The notes: generated by a model from the letters alone, not told the origin. Shown: positions 52,641 through 63,796, counted from the stretch's first letter. The stretch: 64,000 bases of DNA from Pseudomonadota bacterium (GCA_023422775.1 JAFAGM010000038.1:10956-74955), one strand, 5' to 3'. Program-made: numbers and translations.

Positions 52641-53186
52641 TTACGCGCTGACTTCGAGATTGACCGGGCGGGTGAAGGTGTTGGCGACCGGCGACCATTT
52701 CTTGACGTGGGTCACCAGCGCATCGATCTCGCTCTTCGGAATGCCCTCGCATTCCATGTCGACCTTGACGCGCACATCGGTGAAGCCGACCGGCTTCTCG
52801 CTGACGTCGCCGGTGCCCCACACCGCCGTGATGTTGAGATCGCCCTCGAGTTCGAGTTCGAGCTTGTTGACGATCCAGCCGCGGTGAACGGCGTTGGCAT
52901 GCAGACCGACGGCAAGGCACGAGCCGAGCGCGGCCAATGAGGCTTCCGACGGGTTGGGCGCGGTGTCGTCGCCCAAAAGGCCCGGCGGCTCGTCGACGAT
53001 ATAGGGCGCGAGGTTGCGGATGTAGTTGGCGTGGCGGAACCTGCCTTCCGCCACCGTCTTGCACTTCAAGGTCTTGATGACCTTCGGATTGGCCTTGCCG
53101 TTGGCGATGAGCTGCTCCAGCCCTCCTCTGTCGATTGGCGCCAGGCAGCCAGTGAGCACCGTTTTTTGAGCGACCGCGGTCATCAT
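52641..53186 (-). CDS. OsmC family protein
   Basis: The 181-residue protein belongs to the OsmC/Ohr superfamily of thiol peroxidases. The first catalytic Cys appears in LKCKTVAEGRF and the second in LAALGSCLAVGLHANA. DEPPGLLGDDTAPNPSEASL is a family signature. These enzymes reduce organic hydroperoxides or persulfides. It is the first gene of the operon. The start is at 53186 or 53183. Confidence 0.9.
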   Translation of the reverse strand: MMTAVAQKTVLTGCLAPIDRGGLEQLIANGKANPKVIKTLKCKTVAEGRFRHANYIRNLAPYIVDEPPGLLGDDTAPNPSEASLAALGSCLAVGLHANAVHRGWIVNKLELELEGDLNITAVWGTGDVSEKPVGFTDVRVKVDMECEGIPKSEIDALVTHVKKWSPVANTFTRPVNLEVSA

Positions 53187-53204
53187 TTCTCTCCCTGAGG
53201 TAGG

Positions 53205-53222
53205 ATACCGAACGGTCTGTTT
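53205..53222. promoter_or_regulatory. Candidate TetR operator upstream of the OsmC operon
   Basis: ATACCGAACGGTCTGTTT contains ACCG-AA-CGGT and a full CGGTCTGT half-site, the style of many TetR operators. It is 19 bp upstream of the OsmC start, in the divergent region to the TetR gene. Confidence 0.45.
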
Positions 53223-53413
53223 CCTGCACGAAGCGTGCCAGACGCGGCCGAAATCAAAAGCCGAACTTCTCTCGCCGCTTAGCGATGCCTGCCCGGAAAT
53301 TGGTCAGCACGGTTCTGCACACGCGTGATGCAATCGCTGCCTCGCCGCGATTATTTTGGGCGCATGGGAGATGCGGCTTGATGATTTCGCAGCGGTCCGA
53401 TTAACTGCGGCGC

Positions 53414-54073
53414 ATGGGCAAATCAGCTTCGAAGAAGAAACCGGCGGCGATTGCAGCGGGCGACGATGAATCGGCGCGCGGGCGCCTGCTCGGCGCAGCG
53501 ACGCACCTGTTCTGCAGATACGGCATCAACGCCACCGGCATCGACGCCATCATCAGCGAAGCCGGCACCGCGAAGACCACGCTCTACAAACTGTTCGGAT
53601 CGAAGACCAACCTCGTCAACGCCGTGCTGGAAAGCGAAGGCAAGGCCTGGCGCGAGTGGTTCATCGGCGCGATGGAAGACGGCGGCGGCGACGCGCAGGC
53701 GAAGCTCAAGCGGATCTTCCCCGCGCTGAAGCGCTGGTTCGCCGAGGAACGCTTCTACGGCTGCCCCTTCATCAATGCAGTCGCCGAGCACGACAAGGAC
53801 GCCAAGGCATTCCGCAACATCGCGCTGCGCCACAAGAAGGTGGTACTGGCCCACATCGAAAATCTCGCCGGTGAAATGGGCGCGGCCGAACCGCAGGTGC
53901 TCGCCCATCAACTTGCGCTGCTGATTGACGGCGCCATCGTCGCCGCCATGGTGTCGCGCAATCCCGGCGTAGCCGACACCGCGGGCCTTGCCGCCGGCAA
54001 TCTGTTCGGTCCGTCGAGGGTGAAGAAGCCGAAGCGCGCGGGCAGCACGGCCGCGCAACTCGTCGCGGTGTGA
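53414..54073 (+). CDS. TetR/AcrR family transcriptional regulator
   Basis: The 219-residue protein has the TetR helix-turn-helix TGIDAIISEAGTAKTTLYKLF after a basic N-terminal arm (MGKSASKKKPAA). A ligand domain with a Cys (FYGCPFINAVAE) follows. It is divergent from the OsmC-ACAD-rhodanese operon across a 227-bp region with an operator-like site, so it likely represses that operon. Confidence 0.92.
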   Translation: MGKSASKKKPAAIAAGDDESARGRLLGAATHLFCRYGINATGIDAIISEAGTAKTTLYKLFGSKTNLVNAVLESEGKAWREWFIGAMEDGGGDAQAKLKRIFPALKRWFAEERFYGCPFINAVAEHDKDAKAFRNIALRHKKVVLAHIENLAGEMGAAEPQVLAHQLALLIDGAIVAAMVSRNPGVADTAGLAAGNLFGPSRVKKPKRAGSTAAQLVAV

Positions 54074-54084
54074 GAACCATTAAC

Positions 54085-54184
54085 CCTCATGGTGAGGAGA
54101 CGCGTAGCGTCGTCTCGAACCATGAGGCCCCACTGGTCCCATTCATCCTTCGAGACGCCGCTGGCGCGGCTCCTCAGGATGAGG
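54085..54184. repeat. Intergenic repeat family A, copy 2 (inverted)
   Basis: It reads CCTCATGGTGAGGAG to TCCTCAGGATGAGG, an inverse copy of 50431-50522 with differences in the middle. It lies between the convergent TetR and trmJ-like genes and might act as a bidirectional 3' hairpin. Confidence 0.85.
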
Positions 54185-54185
54185 T

Positions 54186-55391
54186 CTAGCGGCATTCGAG
54201 CAGGCTCGCCTCCAGCCGCGCCAGTTCGGCCGCAAGGTCTGCCTCGACATCGGCCACCCGCATCTCGATGACGCGGTAGTCGCGCGCCTCCAGCCACGAT
54301 CTTCGCCCGGCGCGGTCGGCGACGATGGCATCCGACTCGTTCGGGTTGACCAGCTCGATCGCGAGGCGATGCACGAACGAGACGAAGTCCGGGATGTGGC
54401 GGCCGACCGGCGTCTGGCGCTTGAACTGCCCGGCGAAACGGCGGTCGCGGGTCAGCGCCTGCCACAGGATCCGCTCGGCGTCGGTCGGGTTACGCCGCAG
54501 CAGCCGCGCCAGTCCCCGCACCGTGGAGCTGTCGCCCGGCACCGCCGGCCCCTGCCCGTGCTCGGCCAGCAGCGCCCGCAGCCTAGTGGCCTGCTCGCCG
54601 TCGAGCACGCCGCCCTTGGCCGGCCCCTTGCGCCCCTCGGCGATTGCCATCACCACCCCGTGCAGGGTGTGCATGTCCTGCCTGGTCGGGTCCATCCGGG
54701 TGAAGATATTGCGCAGATTGACCAGCATGGTCTCGCGCTTCTCGCGCGGGCGGAGAAATTCGACCTTGTCCAGTTCCCGCACCAGATTGTCGAAGAACGC
54801 CTGCATCTGGTGCTGCGAGGCCGGCTCGGACCGTTCGGGCATCGCGAACGGCAAGGCGCCGCCAGTCGACATCTTGAACCACTCGTAGCCGATCAGGAGC
54901 ACCGCCTGCGCCAGGTTGAGTGACGCAAAACCGGGATTGACCGGAAAGGTGATGATCCGGTTGGCGAGCGCCACCTCCTCGTTCTGCAGGCCGTAGCGCT
55001 CCCGCCCGAACAGGATGCCGGCCCCACCTCCGCCGCCGACATGCGCCACGATCTCGGCGGCGGCCTCGACCGGGGCGACCACGGGCTTGGCCTGGTCGTG
55101 GGCACGCGCCGTGGTGGCGAACAGCAGCGTCAAATCGGCGACCGCCTGCTCGACGGTATCGAACAGTTGGGCCTGCTCCAGGATCTGGTCGGCGCCGGCG
55201 GCCGCGCGTTGCGCCGCGATGTTCGGCCAGCCGTCGCGCGGATTGACAATCCTCAGGCGCGACAGCGCAAAATTGCCCATCGCGCGTGCGGCCATGCCGA
55301 TATTCTCGCCGAGCTGCGGCTCGACGAGGATCACAACTGGTCCGGCTAAGTCCCAACCAGACTTGGTCTTATCGGTACCCGCGCCGGACAT
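54186..55391 (-). CDS. TrmJ-type SPOUT tRNA methyltransferase fused to a DUF559 domain
   Basis: Residues about 15-250 form a SPOUT RNA methyltransferase: VVILVEPQLGENIGMAARAM, ILFGRERYGLQNEEV and TFPVNPGFASLNLAQAV, the knot motifs of TrmJ, which 2'-O-methylates tRNA position 32. Residues about 300-395 form a DUF559 domain related to very-short-patch-repair endonucleases (RNPTDAERILWQALTRDRRF, GRHIPDFVSFVHRLAIEL). The ATG at 55391 starts MSGAGTDKTKSGW. The nuclease-like part keeps Asp and Glu of the PD-(D/E)xK core, though the following QxH/K part is altered. Confidence 0.88.
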   Translation of the reverse strand: MSGAGTDKTKSGWDLAGPVVILVEPQLGENIGMAARAMGNFALSRLRIVNPRDGWPNIAAQRAAAGADQILEQAQLFDTVEQAVADLTLLFATTARAHDQAKPVVAPVEAAAEIVAHVGGGGGAGILFGRERYGLQNEEVALANRIITFPVNPGFASLNLAQAVLLIGYEWFKMSTGGALPFAMPERSEPASQHQMQAFFDNLVRELDKVEFLRPREKRETMLVNLRNIFTRMDPTRQDMHTLHGVVMAIAEGRKGPAKGGVLDGEQATRLRALLAEHGQGPAVPGDSSTVRGLARLLRRNPTDAERILWQALTRDRRFAGQFKRQTPVGRHIPDFVSFVHRLAIELVNPNESDAIVADRAGRRSWLEARDYRVIEMRVADVEADLAAELARLEASLLECR

Positions 55392-55492
55392 CCCCTGAAC
55401 TTCACCTTCCGGTTCAACTGGCGAGGATTTCGGATTCGACGCCTCGCAGGGGCACTCGATCACCCGCCTGAGAGATTTTCTCAAGCAAAATA

Positions 55493-55720
55493 TCAGCCCG
55501 GCAAGGTTTCCGGGCGCTCGATCAAAGCCTTACAAGGAGGCTCAATTGCCGGCACGGCGTCTCCACCGGGCTCCGGCCAGTTGGGCAAGGCCTCGTTCGC
55601 GGCGGCCGGACCACCGCGCCAGGCCGTGCCCCCGGCGGCTGCGTTCCGATCCAAAGAATGGGCGCAAACTGCATAACGGCTTGGCTTTCGTCCGCCGGTT
55701 TGCAGTGCTATAGCCCGCAT
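55493..55720 (-). CDS. Possible small protein upstream of trmJ
   Basis: A frame of up to 75 codons runs in the 385-bp region between trmJ and icd. The last about 53 codons have strong third-position GC and encode a Pro/Glu/Ala-rich product (WPEPGGDAVPAIEPPCKAL). The first 22 codons look non-coding, so a TTG start near 55651 is more likely. No ribosome site or domain is clear. Confidence 0.3.
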   Translation of the reverse strand: MRAIALQTGGRKPSRYAVCAHSLDRNAAAGGTAWRGGPAAANEALPNWPEPGGDAVPAIEPPCKALIERPETLPG

Positions 55721-55725
55721 ATAAT
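55720..55725 (+). promoter_or_regulatory. -10 box of the icd promoter
   Basis: A consensus TATAAT lies 52 bp before the icd ATG. The -35 is weak (GGTTTG/TTTGCA region 55697-55704). Transcription would begin near 55732. Confidence 0.4.
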
Positions 55726-55776
55726 CACTCCACCCCGCCCAAATGCGCGGTTTTCCGAGAAAAGGCCCCCTCCGTC

Positions 55777-56991
55777 ATGGCAAAAATCAAGGTGACCAAC
55801 CCCGTCGTCGAACTCGATGGCGACGAGATGACCCGGATCATCTGGCAGTACATCAAGGACAAGCTGATCAACCCCTTCCTCGATGTCGAGCTCATGTATT
55901 TTGACCTCGGAATGGAGTACCGCGACGCCACCAACGACCAGGTCACCATCGACGCCGCCAATGCCATCAAGAAGGTCGGCGTCGGCGTCAAATGCGCCAC
56001 CATCACCCCCGACGAGGCCCGGGTGAAGGAATTCGGCCTGAAGGAAATGTGGAAGTCGCCGAACGGCACCATCCGCAACATCCTCGGCGGCGTCGTGTTC
56101 CGCGAACCGATCATCTGCAGCAACGTGCCGCGCCTCGTTCCAGGCTGGACCAAGCCGATCATCATCGGCCGCCACGCCTTCGGCGACCAGTACCGCGCCA
56201 CCGACATCAAGTTCCCGGGCAAGGGCACGCTGTCGATGAAGTTCGTCGGCGAGGACGGCACCGTGATCGAGCGGGAGGTCTTCAAGGCTCCCGGCGCCGG
56301 CATCGCGATGTCCATGTACAATCTCGACGATTCCATCGCCGACTTCGCCCGCGCCTCCTTCAACATGGGCCTGGCGAAGAACTATTCGGTCTATCTGTCG
56401 ACCAAGAACACCATCCTCAAGGTCTATGACGGCCGCTTCAAGGACATCTTCCAGGACATCTTCGACAAGGAATTCAAGGCGAAGTTCGACGCCAAGAAGA
56501 TCACCTACGAACATCGCCTGATCGACGACATGGTCGCCGCGGCCATGAAGTGGTCCGGCGGCTACGTCTGGGCCTGCAAGAACTACGACGGCGACGTGCA
56601 GTCGGACACGGTGGCGCAGGGCTATGGCTCGCTCGGCCTGATGACCTCGGTGCTGATGACGCCTGATGGCGCCACCGTCGAAGCCGAAGCCGCGCACGGC
56701 ACGGTGACCCGGCACTATCGCGAGCACCAGAAGGGCAAGGAAACCTCGACCAACTCGATCGCGTCGATCTTCGCCTGGACCCGTGGCCTCGCCCACCGCG
56801 CCAAGCTCGACAACAACCCGCAGCTTGCGAAGTTTGCCGACACGCTGGAAAAGGTCTGCGTGCAGACCGTCGAGTCCGGCTACATGACCAAGGACCTCGC
56901 GCTCCTGGTCGGCGCCGAGCAGCGCTGGCTGTCCACCACCGGCTTCCTCGACAAGGTCGCGGAGAACCTCGAGAAGGCGATGGCGGCGTAA
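55777..56991 (+). CDS. icd: NADP-dependent isocitrate dehydrogenase
   Basis: The 404-residue protein is the eukaryotic-like dimeric IDH of alphaproteobacteria. VVELDGDEMTRIIWQYIKDK, SPNGTIRNILGGVVFREPI, LVPGWTKPIIIGRHAFGDQY and EAEAAHGTVTRHYREHQKG are all present, with substrate and NADP-binding Arg/His residues. It makes 2-oxoglutarate and NADPH in the TCA cycle. It stands alone with its own promoter. Confidence 0.98.
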   Translation: MAKIKVTNPVVELDGDEMTRIIWQYIKDKLINPFLDVELMYFDLGMEYRDATNDQVTIDAANAIKKVGVGVKCATITPDEARVKEFGLKEMWKSPNGTIRNILGGVVFREPIICSNVPRLVPGWTKPIIIGRHAFGDQYRATDIKFPGKGTLSMKFVGEDGTVIEREVFKAPGAGIAMSMYNLDDSIADFARASFNMGLAKNYSVYLSTKNTILKVYDGRFKDIFQDIFDKEFKAKFDAKKITYEHRLIDDMVAAAMKWSGGYVWACKNYDGDVQSDTVAQGYGSLGLMTSVLMTPDGATVEAEAAHGTVTRHYREHQKGKETSTNSIASIFAWTRGLAHRAKLDNNPQLAKFADTLEKVCVQTVESGYMTKDLALLVGAEQRWLSTTGFLDKVAENLEKAMAA

Positions 56992-57191
56992 GCCGCCTTC
57001 AAACCTCCCCTCCTTCCACATCATCGCCTGCGACAAACGCGAAGCGTTTGCGCAAGGGCAGAGCGGCGAACAATCCAGGTCTTGGTCCAAATTCCCGGCC
57101 AGAGCACATGGATTGTTGGCGCCTGTCGCCGGGTGCGCATTCGCGCCGCCCGCTGGCTTGCCGTGACAGAAAACCTACGACGGAGCGTACT

Positions 57192-57695
57192 GTGTTCCCC
57201 AAGAGCGCCATTCTTGCCGCCATCTTTCTCACCGGATCGCTCGTCAGCGCGACCGCCCAGACTGCGCTTCCCCCGGAAATCGCAGCCCCGGGCGAAACCG
57301 CGATCCTGACACTGCACGCCGAAGGCGCGCAGGTCTACGAATGCAAGACCGGCGCCGACGGCACGCTCGCCTGGGCGTTTCGCGAGCCGATCGCGACGCT
57401 TCTTTCGAGCGGCAGGACAGTCGGCCGGCATTATGCCGGGCCAGGCTGGGAACACGGCGACGGCAGCGCGGTGGTCGGCCAGGTGGTCGGCACGGCCCCG
57501 GGCATGGTCGCGAACGACATTCCCTGGCTGAAGCTCGGCGTGACTTCCCGGCGCGGCACTGGCGTCCTCAGCCAGGCCACGACCGTGCTGCGGATCAACA
57601 CCGCGGGCGGAAAGCTCAGCGGCGCCTGCTACAAGTCCGGCACCTATGAAAGCGTCCCCTACTCGGCGGACTACGTGTTCCTGCGCAAGGGTTGA
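57192..57695 (+). CDS. DUF3455 secreted protein
   Basis: The 167-residue protein starts at GTG 57192, with GGAG 7 bases before it, and has a signal peptide (AILAAIFLTGSLVSATAQ). The mature domain matches DUF3455: GAQVYECKTGADGTLAWAFR, GRHYAGPGWEHGDGSAVVGQ and NTAGGKLSGACYKSGTYESV. Two Cys may pair. The family is secreted and without known activity. Frames starting further upstream cross a non-conserved region. Confidence 0.87.
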   Translation: MFPKSAILAAIFLTGSLVSATAQTALPPEIAAPGETAILTLHAEGAQVYECKTGADGTLAWAFREPIATLLSSGRTVGRHYAGPGWEHGDGSAVVGQVVGTAPGMVANDIPWLKLGVTSRRGTGVLSQATTVLRINTAGGKLSGACYKSGTYESVPYSADYVFLRKG

Positions 57696-57852
57696 ACACG
57701 GCCGCGTTGGATTGCCCTGCACCCAATTCCCTGCAATTTTAACCGTCACGGCTACAGGATACTCACCGTAGAAATACAACTTACAGATGTTGAAGGCCAA
57801 TTTAGGCTTCCTGCACAAGGGTGAGTCCGGATTTGGCGCAGACTCATCCACA

Positions 57853-57915
57853 TCATTGCGAGCGGAGCGAAGCAATCGATTTCGCTACAAGCGGAAGCAT
57901 GGATTGCTTCGTCGA
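57853..57915. repeat. Partial copy of repeat family D, in the 57696-58170 gap
   Basis: TCATTGCGAGCGGAGCGAAGCAATC and GGATTGCTTCGTCG match the element at 39530-39617, but the right-hand end is missing. The rest of the 475-bp gap between DUF3455 and the PhyH-like gene shows no gene I can support. Confidence 0.65.
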
Positions 57916-58170
57916 GGAGCCTGTCATCGGAGTTGATCCCGAAAGGTAAGGTTAACCTGTTCGGCACGACGCCCAGGATTGCGTGGCGGAGCGGCGCAAC
58001 CTAGGATGACGGGCATTGGCTGCGGTGCCCGGACAACTCGCCATGACCACCGGCGATTGGCCGATATGGCTGTGGTAACCTGGACTTTTCGAATTGTAAT
58101 TTACTTGCGGCGCACTCGTCCTTGAGCGCACCGTCGTCAACTTTCCTTTCCACCCCGAGAAGGAGATCAC

Positions 58171-59028
58171 ATGACGATCATTTGGAAGGAGACTTTCGGC
58201 TCGAGATTGGCCGTCAGCCTCCACTCCCGGGCCCGCAACTTCCCGCCGTACCAGGCCTGGCTACACCACGGCCACCGCAAGGCCCGGGCCGCCTATCGGG
58301 ACCGCTTGTCGAACGACGGCAAACTCGACGACCTGTATCAGGAGCTGCGCGCCAACGGGGTGGCGCAGCGCCACCTCGGATATTTCGGTGCGCCCTACGA
58401 GAGGATGGTGGTGGCAGCAGACCGGCTGTGCGCCGAACTGGCGGCACAGCCCGTCGAGGGCATCCACTTTCGTGACGTGCCCGACGACGAACGCCTGTTG
58501 GCCGACTCCGAGCCGTACCTCTTCGCGCTGTCGGAGCCGTTGCTCGACCTGGCCGAAAGGTACATGGGCTTGCCCGTACGCCACTTCGGGGTGGCGGTGA
58601 AGCGGGAGATCGCCAACGGCGAACTCGTAGGCACCCGCCACTTCCACACGGACCCGGAGGACGAGAACGTCCTCAAGATCATCGTCTACCTCAACGATGT
58701 CGATGCCGGGACCGGACCATTCCAGTGCCTGAGCGCGCCGGACTCAGCGAAGGTCGGAAGGGCACGCGGTGCCGAGTTGGAGCGGATCGTGCCGCCCTCG
58801 AACTGGGTCACCTGCCTCGGTCCACGCCTGACGGCCAACATCTGCGACACGGCCCGTTGCCTGCACCGGGCGTCACCGCCGCTCGCCACAGACCGCTACT
58901 CGATCACCTTCTCCTACCTGAGCGAGCGCCCGTATTTGCTGTGGCCTTTTGACATCGCCCGCCAGCAGCAGTTTCGCGAACGCTGGGGCTCGCAGCTAAC
59001 CGCCCGGCAGATCGCGGCGCTCGCGTGA
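58171..59028 (+). CDS. PhyH-like Fe(II)/2-oxoglutarate dioxygenase
   Basis: The 285-residue protein has the non-heme iron triad pattern. His and Asp are in TRHFHTDPEDENV, and a distal His is in ARCLHRASPPL. DRYSITFSYLS follows with the Arg expected to bind 2-oxoglutarate. KIIVYLNDVDAGTGPFQ is the double-stranded beta-helix strand of phytanoyl-CoA dioxygenase relatives. A strong AGAAGGAGATCAC site precedes the ATG. It lies alone between repeat remnants and alaS. Codon choice (GAG, GTC, CCG, TAC dominated) looks somewhat different from the neighbours, so transfer is possible. The substrate is unknown. Confidence 0.68.
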   Translation: MTIIWKETFGSRLAVSLHSRARNFPPYQAWLHHGHRKARAAYRDRLSNDGKLDDLYQELRANGVAQRHLGYFGAPYERMVVAADRLCAELAAQPVEGIHFRDVPDDERLLADSEPYLFALSEPLLDLAERYMGLPVRHFGVAVKREIANGELVGTRHFHTDPEDENVLKIIVYLNDVDAGTGPFQCLSAPDSAKVGRARGAELERIVPPSNWVTCLGPRLTANICDTARCLHRASPPLATDRYSITFSYLSERPYLLWPFDIARQQQFRERWGSQLTARQIAALA

Positions 59029-59100
59029 CGTGATGCGCAAGGCTTGTCATCGGGCGCGCGTTCGCGCGGCCCGTTGGCTCCTCGCAAGGACACTGCGAAA

Positions 59101-61776
<2,676 letters not shown>

Positions 61777-61949
61777 GTTCATCCAATCGGAAATGGGGCC
61801 GGGATCGGGCTTCGGACCGCCCGCTTCTTCCAGCCGAACGCTTTTAGACATTGGCCGCCGCACTGTCCAGAAACTGTGCAGGCAGATCATAGGGTTGCCG
61901 CAGCACACAAGATAGGCGGGCAAGTCCCGTTGATAATGCTGCGCCTGCG

Positions 61950-61978
61950 TTGACAGACTTGGCCGGGCCGTGTTTCCT
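61950..61978 (+). promoter_or_regulatory. Promoter for the gcv riboswitch transcript
   Basis: A perfect TTGACA (61950-61955) is followed after 17 bp by a weak -10 TTTCCT. Transcription would start near 61985, just before the first glycine aptamer at 61993. Confidence 0.45.
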
Positions 61979-61992
61979 TAACCCTTGTAAGA

Positions 61993-62077
61993 CGTCACGT
62001 CGGGAGAGATCGGCTTCAGCGCCGGCGCCGAAGGAGCAACCGCCCCGGAAACTCTCAGGCAAACGGACCGCGTGACG
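61993..62077 (+). ncRNA. Glycine riboswitch aptamer 1
   Basis: P1 is formed by CGTCACG (61993-61999) with CGTGACG (62071-62077). The conserved GGGAGAG, GCCGAAGGAGCAA and GGAAACTCTCAGGCAAA segments of the glycine aptamer are all visible. With aptamer 2 it forms the usual tandem glycine sensor. Confidence 0.92.
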
Positions 62078-62083
62078 GACTAG

Positions 62084-62163
62084 CATCTGGAAAGAGACAC
62101 CGAGGGCCATGGGCCCGGGGGTGTCCGCCGACGGGATAATACTCTCAGGCACAGCGACAGATG
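62084..62163 (+). ncRNA. Glycine riboswitch aptamer 2
   Basis: P1 is CATCTG (62084-62089) with CAGATG (62158-62163). It carries GGAAAGAGACA, GCCGACGGGATAAT and ACTCTCAGGCACAG, the second-aptamer consensus. It sits 57 bases before gcvT. Glycine binding should turn the gcv genes on. Confidence 0.92.
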
Positions 62164-62182
62164 GGGCTTTCTTGCGGATTTC

Positions 62183-62200
62183 CCGGAGGCTGGTCTCCGG
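62183..62200 (+). promoter_or_regulatory. Expression platform hairpin of the glycine riboswitch
   Basis: CCGGAG (62183-62188) and CTCCGG (62195-62200) form a stem around GCTGGT, and the flanking GGGG/CCCC can extend it. The only purine-rich ribosome-like segments before gcvT are in or next to this stem, so glycine probably controls translation by freeing them. No U tract follows, which speaks against termination control. Confidence 0.5.
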
Positions 62201-62220
62201 AACCCCTGAGGGCCTGACGG

Positions 62221-63366
62221 ATGCTGGAGCGCGACGGATCTCCATTAAGACGCACTCCCCTGCACGCGCTCCACGTCGCGCGCGGCGGCAAGATGGTTCC
62301 GTTCGCGGGCTACGACATGCCGGTGCAATACCCCGCCGGCGTCCTGAAGGAGCACCTGCACACGCGAAGCGCCGCCGGCCTGTTCGACGTCTCCCACATG
62401 GGCCAGCTCGCACTGCGGGCGAAATCCGGAAAGGTCGAGGATGCGGCGCGCGCGCTGGAGCGGCTGGTGCCGCAGGACATCGTTGCGGTCGCCCCGGGCC
62501 GGCAGCGCTACGCGCAGTTCACCAATGAAGACGGCGGCATTCTCGACGATCTGATGGTGGCGAATTTCGGCGACCACCTGTTCCTGGTCGTCAACGCCGC
62601 CTGCAAGGCCGAGGACGAGGCGCATCTGCGCGCGCAGCTTTCGAAAGATTGCATCATCGACTCGTTGGCCGACCGCGCACTGATCGCGCTGCAGGGACCG
62701 AAGGCCGAGTCCACGCTGGCGAAACTTTGTGCAGATGCATCGGCGATGCGGTTCATGGATACCGGGCCGCGCAAGGTGGCCGGTCTCGACTGCTTCGTCT
62801 CGCGCTCGGGCTACACCGGCGAGGACGGTTTTGAGATTTCAGTCCCGGCCGAACATGCCGAAACGCTGGCGACGGCGCTGTTGGAAAACGCCGACGTGCT
62901 GCCGATCGGCCTCGGTGCGCGCGACAGCCTGCGGCTGGAGGCCGGGCTCTGTCTTTATGGCCATGACATCGACATCACGACGACGCCGGTCGAGGGCGCG
63001 CTGGAGTGGTCGGTGCAGAAGAGCCGCCGGACCGGCGGCGCGCGCACGGGCGGCTTCCCCGGCGCCGGGAAAATCCTCGCGCAGTTCGAGCAAGGCGCCT
63101 CGCGCCGCCGCGTCGGACTGCGCCCGGAAGGCCGCGCACCGGTGCGCGAAGGCGCTCTCTTGTTTGCGGATACGGCATCAGAGGAGCCGGTCGGCAAGGT
63201 CACCTCGGGCGGCTTCGGCCCGAGCCTGAATGGGCCGGTGGCGATGGGCTACCTGCCGACGTCGCTTTCGGGGAACGGGACGCAGGTGTTTGCCGAAGTC
63301 CGCGGACAGCGCCTGCCGCTGCGGGTCGCAGCCATGCCTTTCGTCACCAACACTTACAAACGCTAG
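62221..63366 (+). CDS. gcvT: Glycine cleavage system T protein (aminomethyltransferase)
   Basis: GcvT moves the methylene group from the lipoyl arm of GcvH to tetrahydrofolate and releases ammonia. TPLHALHVARGGKMVPFAGY, the catalytic Asp region FDVSHMGQ, SRSGYTGEDGFEI and LRLEAGLCLYGHDI are present. The length is 381 residues. It is the first gene after the glycine riboswitch. Confidence 0.97.
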   Translation: MLERDGSPLRRTPLHALHVARGGKMVPFAGYDMPVQYPAGVLKEHLHTRSAAGLFDVSHMGQLALRAKSGKVEDAARALERLVPQDIVAVAPGRQRYAQFTNEDGGILDDLMVANFGDHLFLVVNAACKAEDEAHLRAQLSKDCIIDSLADRALIALQGPKAESTLAKLCADASAMRFMDTGPRKVAGLDCFVSRSGYTGEDGFEISVPAEHAETLATALLENADVLPIGLGARDSLRLEAGLCLYGHDIDITTTPVEGALEWSVQKSRRTGGARTGGFPGAGKILAQFEQGASRRRVGLRPEGRAPVREGALLFADTASEEPVGKVTSGGFGPSLNGPVAMGYLPTSLSGNGTQVFAEVRGQRLPLRVAAMPFVTNTYKR

Positions 63367-63400
63367 TACTGCAGACGCTAAAAGCACCAGAGGTAATTTC

Positions 63401-63766
63401 ATGACGACGCTGTTCACATCAGACCACGAATGGCTCCGCATCGAGGGCGACGTCGCCACCATCGGGGTTACGGATTACGCGCAATCGCAGCTCGGCGATG
63501 TCGTGTTCGTCGAACTGCCCAAGGTCGGCCGCGCGCTGAAGAAGGCCGAAGCCGCCGCCGTCGTCGAATCGGTCAAGGCCGCCTCCGACGTCTACGCGCC
63601 GATCTCGGGCGAGGTGCTCGAAGTCAACGAGGCGCTCGCCGCCGAGCCCGCGCTGGTCAATTCCGAAGCCGGCGGCAAGGCGTGGTTCTTCAAGCTGAAA
63701 ATTGCGGACAAGAGCGAGCTCGACGGCCTGATGGACGAGGCCGCCTACGCCAGGCACACCGCGTGA
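63401..63766 (+). CDS. gcvH: Glycine cleavage system H protein
   Basis: The 121-residue lipoyl carrier has the lipoylation lysine in ESVKAASDVYAP. FTSDHEWLRIEGDVATIGVT and GDVVFVELPKVG are typical. The ATG at 63401 follows an AGAGGTAA site, 34 bp after gcvT. Confidence 0.97.
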   Translation: MTTLFTSDHEWLRIEGDVATIGVTDYAQSQLGDVVFVELPKVGRALKKAEAAAVVESVKAASDVYAPISGEVLEVNEALAAEPALVNSEAGGKAWFFKLKIADKSELDGLMDEAAYARHTA

Positions 63767-63796
63767 TCGAATGAAGGAATTTGCGACCACACTCGC

